From Sorangium cellulosum So0157-2 (lineage in GTDB: Bacteria > Myxococcota_A > Polyangia > Polyangiales > Polyangiaceae): a DNA stretch of 64,000 bases. Positions 53,141 to 61,522 of the stretch are shown in pieces. The DNA is taken from contig NC_021658.1 in the NCBI RefSeq assembly GCF_000418325.1, positions 5,691,501 through 5,755,500 of the forward strand. Direction: 5' to 3'. The notes beneath the pieces were generated by a model, which saw only the letters and a program-made list of their open reading frames with translations, ran no database searches and was not told the DNA's origin. The position numbers and the translations under genes are program-made. Position 1 is the first letter of the stretch. Each line of letters starts with the position of its first letter.

Positions 53141-53986
53141 GTGAGCCACGATGAGCTCGACCCTGCGCCGATCCGGTTCATGCGGCATGTGTGCCACGGC
53201 GACCACGCGCGACCGATGCAGAGCCCGGCGGTCCACACGTACGTCGCCCTGGCGTTGCATGTCGGAGGCCGCATGCGGGTCGAGCATCGCGGCGAGTTCG
53301 AGCTGCGGGCCGGGCACCTCCACCTCATTCCGGCTGGCGACGCGCACCGCGTCCTGTCCGCGAGCCACGCGGAGGTGTGGGGGATCGGCTTCTGCCGGAC
53401 GTGCCTCGATCCGGCGCGCTACGGCGACCTGCTCGCCCCGCTCGACCGGGTCCGGCACGGGGCGTCGCCCGTGGTCGAGCTGCCTGCGGCGCGGCAGGCG
53501 TACGTGCTCGATCTGCTCCGGGAGCTCGAGCGCGAGCAGCAGGCCGCGGGCGCGCTGCCGGTGGTCTCCGAGAGCCTGCTCGCGCTGGTGCTCGCGGAGG
53601 TCGTGCGCGCGAGCGGCAGCGTCCGGGCCGCGCCGACGCAGCGTCCTTCGATCGTGGCGGAGGCGCTGGCCGTGATCGAGGCCCGGTGCCTGGGGCCGCT
53701 GTCCTTGAAAGAGGTCGCGGAGGCGGTGCGCCGGACGCCCGCCCACGTGACCACCGCGGTCAAGCAGGCCACCGGGCGCACGGTGGTCGCGTGGATCGTG
53801 GAGGGGCGTCTGGCCGAGGCGCGGCGGAGGCTCCTGGCGACCGACGAGTATGTCGACGTGATCGCCGAGCGCGTCGGCTACGCCGATCCGAGCCATTTCG
53901 TGCGGCTGTTCCGGCGCCATCACGGCGTCACCCCCGCTGCCTGGCGCGCCCAGCACCGCCGAGCGCAGCGACCCGACCCGGGCTGA
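53141..53986 (+). CDS. AraC-family transcriptional regulator
   Basis: 281 residues from the GTG at 53141 (a GTG at 53105 is also in frame). The N-terminal cupin has ELRAGHLHLIPAGDAHRV, and the C-terminal double HTH has LKEVAEAVRRTPAHVTTAVK and VIAERVGYADPSHFVRLFRR. Located downstream of pirin on the same strand and followed at once by the 21-bp repeat array. Target unknown; the pirin gene is a candidate. Confidence 0.88.
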   Translation: MSHDELDPAPIRFMRHVCHGDHARPMQSPAVHTYVALALHVGGRMRVEHRGEFELRAGHLHLIPAGDAHRVLSASHAEVWGIGFCRTCLDPARYGDLLAPLDRVRHGASPVVELPAARQAYVLDLLRELEREQQAAGALPVVSESLLALVLAEVVRASGSVRAAPTQRPSIVAEALAVIEARCLGPLSLKEVAEAVRRTPAHVTTAVKQATGRTVVAWIVEGRLAEARRRLLATDEYVDVIAERVGYADPSHFVRLFRRHHGVTPAAWRAQHRRAQRPDPG

Positions 53987-54008
53987 GCGATCCCGCGCGG
54001 CGAGCCGA

Positions 54009-54455
54009 CCCAGGTTCGGGTTGCTCTCCCAGACCGGGGTTGCCTCAACCTGGGTCGGGCCGGGGTTGCCTCAACCTGGGTCGGGGTTGCCTCAACCTGG
54101 GTCGGGGTTGCCTCAACCTGGGCTGGGTCGGGTCGCCGCCGGGGATACGATCTCGGCCCGCGGGTCGGGGTTGCCTCAACCTGGGTCGGGGTTGCCTCAA
54201 CCTGGGTCGGGGTTGCCTCAACCTGGGTCGGGGTTGCCTCAACCTGGGTCGGGGTTGCCTCAACCTGGGTCGGGGTTGCCTCAACCTGGGTCGGGGTTGC
54301 CTCAACCTGGGTCGGGGTTGCCTCAACCTGGGTCGGGGTTGCCTCAACCTGGGTCGGCCTCAACCTGGGTCGGGCCGGGGTTGCCTCAACCTGGGTCGGG
54401 GTTGCCTCAACCTGGGTCGGGCCGGGGTTGCCCCAACCTGGGTCGGGTCGCCGCC
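54009..54455. repeat. 21-bp tandem repeat array (about 17 copies)
   Basis: Consensus CCTCAACCTGGGTCGGGGTTG, with CAACCTGGG occurring 17 times between about 54045 and 54440. Nine consecutive copies from 54176 to about 54364 are essentially identical. Copies near 54045, 54360 and 54415 carry insertions or deletions of 5 bp, and a 42-bp insertion at about 54124-54166 breaks the array. Each unit can form a short hairpin, CAACC paired with GGTTG around 8 bases. 21 bp is two helical turns. It fills the gap between two convergent genes. Confidence 0.95.
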
Positions 54456-54461
54456 GGCACA

Positions 54462-55301
54462 TCACATCCAAGGAATAATCTGACGGTGCTGCTCGAGCTC
54501 GCCATAGGGATCTGGCGATCCTGCGGGCTGCGTGCAGATCCAGAGGACGTCCTTCGCGGCATCCATCGGCGACTGCGCCGATGACATGTCGTCGAACCAC
54601 GGACGCGACGCCTCGGTGTCCACCAACCCAGGGCAGACCGCGGCGATGAGGAGCCCGCGTCGCGCCGCCTCGTCCTTCCGCTGGCGCGCGGCGACCTTCA
54701 TCGAGGCGACCTGCGCGATCTTGGACGGGATGTTGATCCACGCCGGCCAGTGGTGGGCCTCCGCCTCGCCGCGCTCGACCAGCTCCGCGTACTCTTCCAT
54801 GACGCGCTCGATGTCCTCGAGAGATCGCGTGGCAGGGTCGAAGAGGTGGTGAAGCCGCGGGTCGAGCTTGCGCAGCGAGCCGAAGGCGCTCGCCACCACG
54901 AGGAACCGCCCGCCGTCGCGGAGCAGCGGCACGAAGGCGCGGATCATCCGGTACGTCCCGTGGTTGTTCGTGTCGATCAAGGTGCGGACCTGGGCCGCCT
55001 GCGGCAGAACCTTCACGATGCGCGCGGCCGCGTTCGAGAGCACGATGTCGATCCCGCCGTGACGGCGCGCCACCGTCTCCGCCAGGGCCTGGACGCTGGC
55101 GTCGTCGGTCACGTCCAGCTGGGCCAGCGTCGGCTGCAGGCCTTCCTCGCGCAGGCGAGCCACGGCCGCCTCGCCGCGCGCAGGATCCCGCGCCGCCAGG
55201 TACACGGTGCTTCCGGCGGGCAGCTCCTGGCACAGCCGGGCGACCATCGCGTAGCCGAGGCCCTGGTTCGCGCCCGTGACGAGTGCAATCTTCGCCATCA
55301 T
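54462..55301 (-). CDS. SDR-family oxidoreductase lacking the catalytic Tyr
   Basis: 279 residues from the ATG at 55301 (a second ATG at 55298 follows GAGGAGGG better). NAD(P)-binding motif TGANQGLGYAM, then LDVTDDASV, SNAA and the Ser of VVASAFGSL. In short-chain dehydrogenases the active-site Tyr lies four residues before Lys; here the segment reads AWINIPSKIAQV, with Asn in the Tyr position. The sequence resembles carbonyl-reductase-type SDRs (long insert RKLDPRLHHLFDPATRSLED), but without the Tyr it may not reduce carbonyls, or a nearby Tyr may replace it. It is convergent with the AraC gene across the repeat array. Confidence 0.82.
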   Translation of the reverse strand: MMAKIALVTGANQGLGYAMVARLCQELPAGSTVYLAARDPARGEAAVARLREEGLQPTLAQLDVTDDASVQALAETVARRHGGIDIVLSNAAARIVKVLPQAAQVRTLIDTNNHGTYRMIRAFVPLLRDGGRFLVVASAFGSLRKLDPRLHHLFDPATRSLEDIERVMEEYAELVERGEAEAHHWPAWINIPSKIAQVASMKVAARQRKDEAARRGLLIAAVCPGLVDTEASRPWFDDMSSAQSPMDAAKDVLWICTQPAGSPDPYGELEQHRQIIPWM

Positions 55302-55649
55302 CCCTCCTCGATCAGCGCGCCCGCGAAGAGGCGGCCGCTTCAGGAGTCCTACATCAACTCGGGTCGGCTCTCCGCGGGATCTCTGCGCTTCTCGCGTCGC
55401 GGACCGGAGGCGCCGCTGACCGGAGAGCGGACGCCTCGCCGCGTGTGCGCGGCGCGAGGCCGCCGCGTGGCTGCCAGGCGCCCCCGGGCCGGCCGGGCGC
55501 GCGTCCGCGCCGCGTCGTGAGCGTTGGTGAGCGAAACATGCCGTAGAGGTGCGCGTCGCGCCGCTGTCGTGTGGGCTGCGGGGCTGCGTGCGCGAGGGAT
55601 CCGGGTGTTCGCGATTCAAAGGTCCCCGCGTTCGCGATACGCTGCGGAC
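55302..55649. other. Divergent intergenic region, nothing recognised
   Basis: About 350 bp between the divergent SDR and Ser/Thr kinase genes. It holds the promoters but shows no clear hexamer pair, repeat or small gene. Confidence 0.45.
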
Positions 55650-57326
55650 ATGTCCCGGCCTCTCAACCCAGGTCGTCCGCGAATGGGCACGCTCGCCGGT
55701 CTGGGACACGGGGGCGCCACGAAGGTCACGGGCATGCTCCAGCCGCCCGCTCCGGATCGACGGCCCGAGCCCACGGCGAGAGACCTCGCGCGCGACGCTG
55801 CCACGCTCAGCGTGCAGCAGCCTCAGCCAGCGCAGCCGTCTCCGGCGGCGCCGCGCGACGCCGGACGGGACGGGACCCGTGCGAAGCTCCAGCCCGGCCG
55901 CCTCGTCGCTGGACGGTACAAGCTCGCGCACCCGCTCGGCCACGGCGCCATGGGCGAGGTGTGGCGCGCGCACGACGGCGTCCGGCGCTTCGATGTGGCG
56001 CTCAAGTTCCTCGTCCTCCCGCGGCAGAGCCTGCCCATCGACGCCATGGAGCGCTTCCGTTTCGAGGCGCAGGTCGCGGCGCAGCTCGGGCGGAAGACCG
56101 ACCTCATCGTCACCGTGCACGACGCTGGCGAAGACCCCGCGGTAGGCCCGTACCTCGTGATGGAGTACGTGCGCGGTCGATCTCTCCGGCAGCTGATCCA
56201 GGAGCGCGGGCCGGTGCCGGCGGCCGATCTCGCCGCGCTCCTCTCCCAGATCGGAGAGGCGCTCTCGGTGGCGCACGGCCTCGGGATCGTGCATCGCGAC
56301 ATCAAGCCGTCGAACATCCTCCTCCTCGAGGGACGTGACGGCCGCCTGCGGGCCAAGGTCGCCGACTTCGGGATCGCCAAGTGGATCCGCCAGGATCTTC
56401 CGGCCGATTTTCCCCGCCAGACCGCGGAGGGCGTGGTGCTGGGCACGCCGGCCTACCTGAGCCCGGAGCACACCTGCGACGGGCACGCGGATCCGCAGCT
56501 CGACATGTGGGCCCTCGCGGTGGTCGCTCACGTGGCGCTCACCGGCCACCAGCCCTTCGTCGGCGGCACCATCGCCGATGTGCTCGCCTCCATCCTCGCC
56601 GACGAGCGCCCTTCGCTGTCGACGCTGGCCCCGGAGGCGCCGCCCGAGCTGGAGGCGTGGTTCGCGCGCGCTTTCGCGCTGAACCCTGAAGAGCGATTTC
56701 CTGCCATCAAGCCGATGGTCTCCGCCTTCGTGGCCGCGGTCGGCGCCTTGGACGCGGCGCCGATCTCGGTGGCGCCGGCCTCGGCGGCGCCCGCTTCGGT
56801 GGCGCCCGCTTCGGTGGCGCCCGCTTCGGTGGCGCCGGCCTCGGTGGGGCCGGCCTCGGTCGGGCGCGCTGCGCCGCCGCCGCGGCCCCGGGGGCGCCTC
56901 GCGGCCGCGGGGCTCTTCGCGGCGCTCGGGATGGGGATGGTGCTCGCCACCGCGCTGCCCCGGGCGCAGCTGCAAAGCTCGTCCGCCGCGCTGCGCGAGC
57001 TCGGCGGCGAGGTGCGCGCCATCGCCCGCCGCGCTCCCGCGGTTCAGACGTCCAGGGTACCGCAGGCGGGCACGTGCTCGATTGTCCCGTCGGCCGCCTT
57101 CGTGGCAGCGCCGCTCGCGACGGCAGGGCCCCAGGCTGCGCCGCTCGCCGTCGCGGCGGCGCCGGAGCCGGCGCCGCCCCCCGCCACCGCGGCGGCGCCG
57201 GAGCCGGCGCCGCGCCCCACCGCAGCGCGCCCCGCCCGCGCGTCCGAGGCGCCGCGGAGCACGGGCGGAGCGCTCCCCCGACAGCGCACGACCGATTCGG
57301 GCGCGCGGAAGAGCGCGATCTTCTGA
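55650..57326 (+). CDS. Ser/Thr protein kinase with single membrane helix
   Basis: 558 residues from the ATG at 55650. The kinase domain covers about 85-350: GHGAMGEVW, Lys119 in VALKFL, HRDIKPSN (Asp217), DFG at 239-241 and GTPAYLSPEH. A linker with repeated PASVA units (about 370-405) precedes a membrane helix at about 425-445 (LAAAGLFAALGMGMVLATAL), and a Pro/Ala-rich C-terminal tail of about 110 residues with one Cys. No sensor domain is recognisable; the tail may be periplasmic. Unlike the first kinase in the window it has no TPR region. Confidence 0.9.
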   Translation: MSRPLNPGRPRMGTLAGLGHGGATKVTGMLQPPAPDRRPEPTARDLARDAATLSVQQPQPAQPSPAAPRDAGRDGTRAKLQPGRLVAGRYKLAHPLGHGAMGEVWRAHDGVRRFDVALKFLVLPRQSLPIDAMERFRFEAQVAAQLGRKTDLIVTVHDAGEDPAVGPYLVMEYVRGRSLRQLIQERGPVPAADLAALLSQIGEALSVAHGLGIVHRDIKPSNILLLEGRDGRLRAKVADFGIAKWIRQDLPADFPRQTAEGVVLGTPAYLSPEHTCDGHADPQLDMWALAVVAHVALTGHQPFVGGTIADVLASILADERPSLSTLAPEAPPELEAWFARAFALNPEERFPAIKPMVSAFVAAVGALDAAPISVAPASAAPASVAPASVAPASVAPASVGPASVGRAAPPPRPRGRLAAAGLFAALGMGMVLATALPRAQLQSSSAALRELGGEVRAIARRAPAVQTSRVPQAGTCSIVPSAAFVAAPLATAGPQAAPLAVAAAPEPAPPPATAAAPEPAPRPTAARPARASEAPRSTGGALPRQRTTDSGARKSAIF

Positions 57327-57558
57327 GCGGCGCCGGCGAGCCGGCCGGTCTCTGGCTCCTGGGCGTTCGGTCGCCGTCGCACCGCGCTCGGCTCGGTGAT
57401 GACTCTCCGAGGCCGCCGCCCATCGAGCGCGTCGACGACGTCGTGGCGCTGCTTCTGGAGGCCGGCCGGCCTGCCGAGACCAGCACCGAGAGGCGTTAGG
57501 TCGATCGTGGGTTGAACGGGTAGGGTAGGTGACTCAGCGCGAGTGGAGGTCATTGGTC

Positions 57559-58311
57559 ATGTCGAGTCAATATGACAGCTTCGCGAACACCTATGGCAGG
57601 GCCGTCGCCCTGGATGTGCGCCGCTATGTGGACTACTTTTCGCTCACCAGGGCGCTCGGTGATGTGGGGGACAAGGCTGTCCTCGACGTCGGCTGCGGCA
57701 CGGGGGTCATCACGAGGATCCTCAAGCAGAGGGGCGCGCGCCGGGGGGTCGGGCTGGACCTCTCCGAGGGGATGCTCGACGCCGCGCGCGGCGAGGAGGT
57801 CAGGAGCCCTCTCGGCGTCGAGTACGTGCGCCGCGACATCGCCGACGCGGGCGCGCTGGGCCCCTTCGATCTCGTGACGGCCTGCTACGTCCTGCCGCAC
57901 GCATCGTCGCCCGATCAGCTCGCCGCGATGTGCAGAGGCATCCACGAGGCGCTCGCCCCCGGCGGGAGGTTCGTGGCCATTCACCCGAACGACGCGTTCG
58001 CCGTGAACGATCCTGCGTTTTACAGCGCCTACGGCCTGCGCGCCTCCGTCGACGGTCGTCTCGACGACGCGGCGCCGATGAAGGTGACGGTAACGACGGT
58101 CGACGCCGAGCTGACGATCTCGACGCACTACTGGACGCGGAGCGGCTATGAGGCCGCGCTGAGGCGCGCGGGGTTTCGAGAGATCCGATGGCGCTCGCCC
58201 GAGGTGGCGCCTGAAGGCATCGAGGCGCTCGGGGAGGCGTTCTGGAGCAATTACCTAGCGCGGCCCTACGCGATGCTGTTCGAGTGCACGAAGGAGCCCG
58301 CACAGCGATAG
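57559..58311 (+). CDS. SAM-dependent methyltransferase (class I)
   Basis: 250 residues from the ATG at 57559 with GGAGG upstream. Motif I VLDVGCGTGVITRIL, motif II GVGLDLSEGMLDAA, then DIADAGALGPFDLVTACYVL. This is the broad small-molecule or ubiquinone-type methyltransferase family, cytoplasmic. No substrate can be inferred. The ATP-grasp cluster begins just downstream on the opposite strand. Confidence 0.9.
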   Translation: MSSQYDSFANTYGRAVALDVRRYVDYFSLTRALGDVGDKAVLDVGCGTGVITRILKQRGARRGVGLDLSEGMLDAARGEEVRSPLGVEYVRRDIADAGALGPFDLVTACYVLPHASSPDQLAAMCRGIHEALAPGGRFVAIHPNDAFAVNDPAFYSAYGLRASVDGRLDDAAPMKVTVTTVDAELTISTHYWTRSGYEAALRRAGFREIRWRSPEVAPEGIEALGEAFWSNYLARPYAMLFECTKEPAQR

Positions 58312-58324
58312 CGGGCGGCGCCGG

Positions 58325-59569
58325 CTACCGCACCAGCGCCGGCGCGCTCAGCGCGGCGGCGTCCGTCATCCCGGCCTGGACGCGCGCGTAGATGCCGCAC
58401 GCCTCGCCCGCGATGAGGTAGATGCCGTAATTGACCGACTCCCGCCGCTCGTTCTCCAGGGCCGCGAAGTACCGCTGCGCGATCCACCGGCCCTCGCGCG
58501 CCTTGGCCAGGGAGGCGCGCCAGACGTCGTCGGACGTGTGGCGCCCGAGGATCACCTCTTCTCCCTCGGCGCCATAATCGCTCTTCAGGACCCACTCCTC
58601 GCGCTGCGCGCGCAGCATCTCGGGGTGCACCGTCTCCAGCCGCGACGTCACCGGCACGAAGCGCAGGATCACCGACTGCGCGTGCGGCGAGAAGCGGTGG
58701 AGGTGCTCCCACATGAAGGCCATCGAGCGCTTGTTCTGCGGCAGCACCGCGCCGAGCGGGTTCAGGACGGCGACGCGCCCGTCGGCCGCGGCCGAGAGCA
58801 CGGCGCCGAGCGGGCCCGCGAGCGGCTCGGGGTCGGGGATCTGCTCGTCGGTCCACACGCTCGACCGCTCTCCCCACCAGTCCGTCTTGTAGTGGCGCAG
58901 CAGGATCGAGAACGGGACGTCGAACAGCGACAGGCCCCGCTCATCGTGCGCGAGGTTGTAGGGCGAGCCGAGGATCACCGCGTAGCCGCGCTCCTCGAGC
59001 CAGCGCCGGTAAAGGCGGATCACCGAGAGATCCTCGGTGAACTCCGTCGGATACACGAACCCGAGGCGCCGCGTCGCGGCCTCGCCGAGGAGCGCGCGGG
59101 CGACCTCCTCCACCATCGCGCAGAACCGGGGGCCGAGCTCGCGGTTCGGGTCGAGCGCGCCCGGGTGGTCCGCCGCCGCGAGCGCGCTCAGCACGACCGC
59201 CTCCGCCTCGCCGGTCGGCGTGTCGCAGTTCAGCTCGGCGATCGCGGGGCCCTCGTCGGTCAGGAAGACGTCGGCGCGCGCGATGCCGTGCCACAGCGGC
59301 TGCGACGAGAGCCACATCGCCTTCTGGCACGGCGTCAGACAGAAGAAGTCGTCGAGCAGCGACGGCTCGTCCGCGACCAGCAGGCACAGCTCGTTGTACA
59401 CCGCCGCGACCTCCTCGGCGGCCCGGTAGAGGGCGCGCTGCTCCGCCGCCGTGACGAGCACCGGCTCCTCGCGGAACCGCGGCGCCCCGTCGAACCACGG
59501 ATCGGTGATGAGGCCCGTCTCGACGATCCTCGCGGCGAAGGCGTCGTACGCCCGGACAGCGTCGCTCAT
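58325..59569 (-). CDS. Glutathionylspermidine-synthase-like ATP-grasp ligase (YgiC/YjfC-type)
   Basis: 414 residues. The protein matches the C-N ligase domain of glutathionylspermidine synthase: PAIAELNCDTPTGEAEAVVL (Glu/Asn/Asp of the Mg site), SDYGAEGEEVILG (the ATP-grasp Gly loop) and RRESVNYGIYLIAGEA near the end. Stand-alone ATP-grasp members (E. coli YgiC and YjfC type) join a carboxylate to an amine, but do not make glutathionylspermidine. Its ATG overlaps the stop of the DUF350 gene by 4 bp, so both are made together. Here it probably ligates a small amine or amino acid to a peptide tail. Confidence 0.82.
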   Translation of the reverse strand: MSDAVRAYDAFAARIVETGLITDPWFDGAPRFREEPVLVTAAEQRALYRAAEEVAAVYNELCLLVADEPSLLDDFFCLTPCQKAMWLSSQPLWHGIARADVFLTDEGPAIAELNCDTPTGEAEAVVLSALAAADHPGALDPNRELGPRFCAMVEEVARALLGEAATRRLGFVYPTEFTEDLSVIRLYRRWLEERGYAVILGSPYNLAHDERGLSLFDVPFSILLRHYKTDWWGERSSVWTDEQIPDPEPLAGPLGAVLSAAADGRVAVLNPLGAVLPQNKRSMAFMWEHLHRFSPHAQSVILRFVPVTSRLETVHPEMLRAQREEWVLKSDYGAEGEEVILGRHTSDDVWRASLAKAREGRWIAQRYFAALENERRESVNYGIYLIAGEACGIYARVQAGMTDAAALSAPALVR

Positions 59570-60417
59570 AGGAGGCGCGCGATGGCGATCGAGGTCGCGA
59601 GGTAGGTCGCCGCCTCGAGGGCGCCCATGCCCTCGTTGCGGTCGGCCGCGATGCCGGCGTCGAGGCGGCCGCCGCGCAGCGCGAGCGGCGCGCCGAGCAG
59701 CACGCTCTGTACGAGCAGCTGCCGGACTGGGTAGAGCGCGAGCAGATACAGCAGCACGCCGCCATAGCCCTTCAGCGAGATGAAGAGACCCTCGAAGTCG
59801 CCCTCGAGCGCCCGCGCGATGATGATCGCCACCGCGATCGACGCGCCGGCGTAGCTCAGGGCGGCGGCGAGGTTCTCTCCCTGGATCTGCTCGGCGTCGT
59901 CGTAGGTGGTGAGCGCCCGGAAGAGCGAGATGAACACGTGCAGCGTGATCTGCGCGAGCAGGAAGAAGCCGAGGGAGATCGCCAGATCGCCGAGGTCCTT
60001 GCCCGCGATCGCCCGCGACGTGATGAGCCCGGTCGCCACGTAGTGCGCGCCCGCCGCGAGCCCGGCCGCCGCGTTGCCGCGCTCGATCTCGGCCGGGAGC
60101 CGCGCCCTGAGCAGGAGCCGGATCCCGAGCTCGCCGGTCGCGATCACGAGGAGCAGGCCCACGACCGCGAACGCGCTCACCCACAGCAGATCGCGCGCGA
60201 AGCTGGACCCGTCGAGGCAGTTCTTGACGGCGTTCGCGGCGACGAGGAACACCGCGAGGACCTGGCCCACCGTGAGCAGCCGGCGCGCGGCGTTGCTCTC
60301 GGCGAGATCGCGGGCAACGGTGTGCGCTGGCGAGAAGATCCTCTGCCCGATGCGCAGGAGGGCGAGCAGAGCGAGCGTCGTGCCCAGCCCGAACCCCATG
60401 ACGTAGGACAGATCCAT
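59566..60417 (-). CDS. DUF350-family membrane protein (YjfL-like), multi-repeat
   Basis: 283 residues (ATG at 60417; a GTG at 60426 is also possible). About seven to eight membrane helices, arranged as two DUF350 repeats with characteristic IERGNAAAGLAAGAHYVATG and GENLAAALSYAGASIAVAII. A C-terminal repeat-like DRNEGMGALEAATYLATSIA follows. E. coli YjfL is a single-repeat relative encoded beside YjfC. It probably forms an inner-membrane channel or scaffold for the ligase. Divergent from the dioxygenase-like gene at 60578. Confidence 0.8.
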   Translation of the reverse strand: MDLSYVMGFGLGTTLALLALLRIGQRIFSPAHTVARDLAESNAARRLLTVGQVLAVFLVAANAVKNCLDGSSFARDLLWVSAFAVVGLLLVIATGELGIRLLLRARLPAEIERGNAAAGLAAGAHYVATGLITSRAIAGKDLGDLAISLGFFLLAQITLHVFISLFRALTTYDDAEQIQGENLAAALSYAGASIAVAIIIARALEGDFEGLFISLKGYGGVLLYLLALYPVRQLLVQSVLLGAPLALRGGRLDAGIAADRNEGMGALEAATYLATSIAIARLL

Positions 60418-60577
60418 GGGACGCACGCTACAGAACGCGCCGCGCCGTCACAAGCCCCGGCGCGCGCCGCGCGAGGCGCGCTCCGGCGCTCTCCGGCGTA
60501 GGGTTTGCGGGGCGGCCCGCCCTTTGTGATATGGGTACGTCTGCCGGCCGGCGACGGACCGGCTCCCGCGGCGGATC

Positions 60578-61522
60578 ATGGTCGAACCTCCTAGCGACTC
60601 CGGCACTCAGGGCATCACGGGCATCTTCGCGCGGCCCTATATCGACCTCGCGCCGTACCTCGACCTCGCGCCGCTCGGCGAGATCCACGACGAGATCTGC
60701 CTCGGGCTCACCCAGGTGCCGATCGATTACACCGGCGGCAGCCACCGCACGATGGGCATCATGCCGCCGTCGCGCCTCGGCGAGGCGCTCGCGGACTACG
60801 GCGAGGTGATCCGCGGCCTCGGCGACGAGGAGTTCGCCACGTTCCAGCGCCTCTCGGACGACCCTTCGGCGATCGACCGCTCGGCGCGCGCCACGCTCGA
60901 GTTCGGCGAGGAGCGCGAGATCCCGCTCTCGCGGCGGCAGATGCTCTGGCTCAAGTTCCGCCACGGGGTCTACTTCCCCTGGAAGGTCTATGTCGAGCTG
61001 ATCCCGAACCGCTATTGGAGCGACAAGAGCCGGAGCGAAGGCAAGGATTTCACCCGGCTCGCGCGCTCGTTCTTCCCGAAGACGATCGCCTACGTGAAGC
61101 GCCTGCCGTTCTCGTCGATCGGGCGCTGCAACATCATGGGTCTCGAGGCGAACGATCACGGCACGGTGCACCGCGACGGGGAAGGGGAGGGGGCGCGCGG
61201 GGAGGGGGACCGCGGCGTCGAGCGCGAGCCCGATCACTTCATCACGCTCTGTCCCGCGGGCGACAAGCGCCTGTTCCTCTGGGACGAGCGGGCGCGGCGG
61301 AAGACGGCCGTCGCGGGCCGGGCCTACTGGTTCAACGACCACGACTACCACGGCGTCGAGGCGGATCCGTTCTTCAGGTACTCGGTGCGCATCGACGGCA
61401 CCTTCACCCCGGAGTTCATCGAGGCGCTCCGGCGCGACCACGGCCGGGCGGCGGGAGGCGTCGCGGAGGCGGCCATGGAGGCTGGCGGCGCGCCGCGCGA
61501 CGGCGAGGAGGCCGCCGCGTGA
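60578..61522 (+). CDS. HxD...H...R protein, 2OG-Fe(II) dioxygenase-like, uncharacterised family (copy 2)
   Basis: 314 residues. It is a paralogue of the gene at 14082: the order of YIDLAPYLDLAPL, YTGGSHRTMGIM, FRHGVYFPWKVYVEL and IGRCNIMGLEANDHG is the same. The predicted iron ligands are His198-x-Asp200 (TVHRDGEGEG) and His258 (FNDHDYHGVE), with Arg271 for 2-oxoglutarate. It has a 20-residue Gly/Glu/Arg insert after the HxD and a longer Gly/Ala-rich C-terminus. Its stop overlaps the start of the next gene by 4 bp (GTGA), so it is coupled to the GG-tail protein. Its placement beside an ATP-grasp ligase suggests modification of the same product. Confidence 0.75.
   Translation: MVEPPSDSGTQGITGIFARPYIDLAPYLDLAPLGEIHDEICLGLTQVPIDYTGGSHRTMGIMPPSRLGEALADYGEVIRGLGDEEFATFQRLSDDPSAIDRSARATLEFGEEREIPLSRRQMLWLKFRHGVYFPWKVYVELIPNRYWSDKSRSEGKDFTRLARSFFPKTIAYVKRLPFSSIGRCNIMGLEANDHGTVHRDGEGEGARGEGDRGVEREPDHFITLCPAGDKRLFLWDERARRKTAVAGRAYWFNDHDYHGVEADPFFRYSVRIDGTFTPEFIEALRRDHGRAAGGVAEAAMEAGGAPRDGEEAAA

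Noticed and set aside
54009..54455. CRISPR array
   Set aside because: Units are contiguous identical 21-bp copies without unique spacers, and there are no cas genes.
53191..54483. A 430-residue Gly-Leu-Asn repeat protein reading into the 21-bp array
   Set aside because: 21 bp is divisible by three, so every frame stays open; the frame lies out of register with the AraC gene and has no start context.
54462..56975. 837-residue protein joining the SDR gene with upstream DNA
   Set aside because: The extra part is antisense to the Ser/Thr kinase gene; the SDR starts at 55301 with a proper ribosome site.
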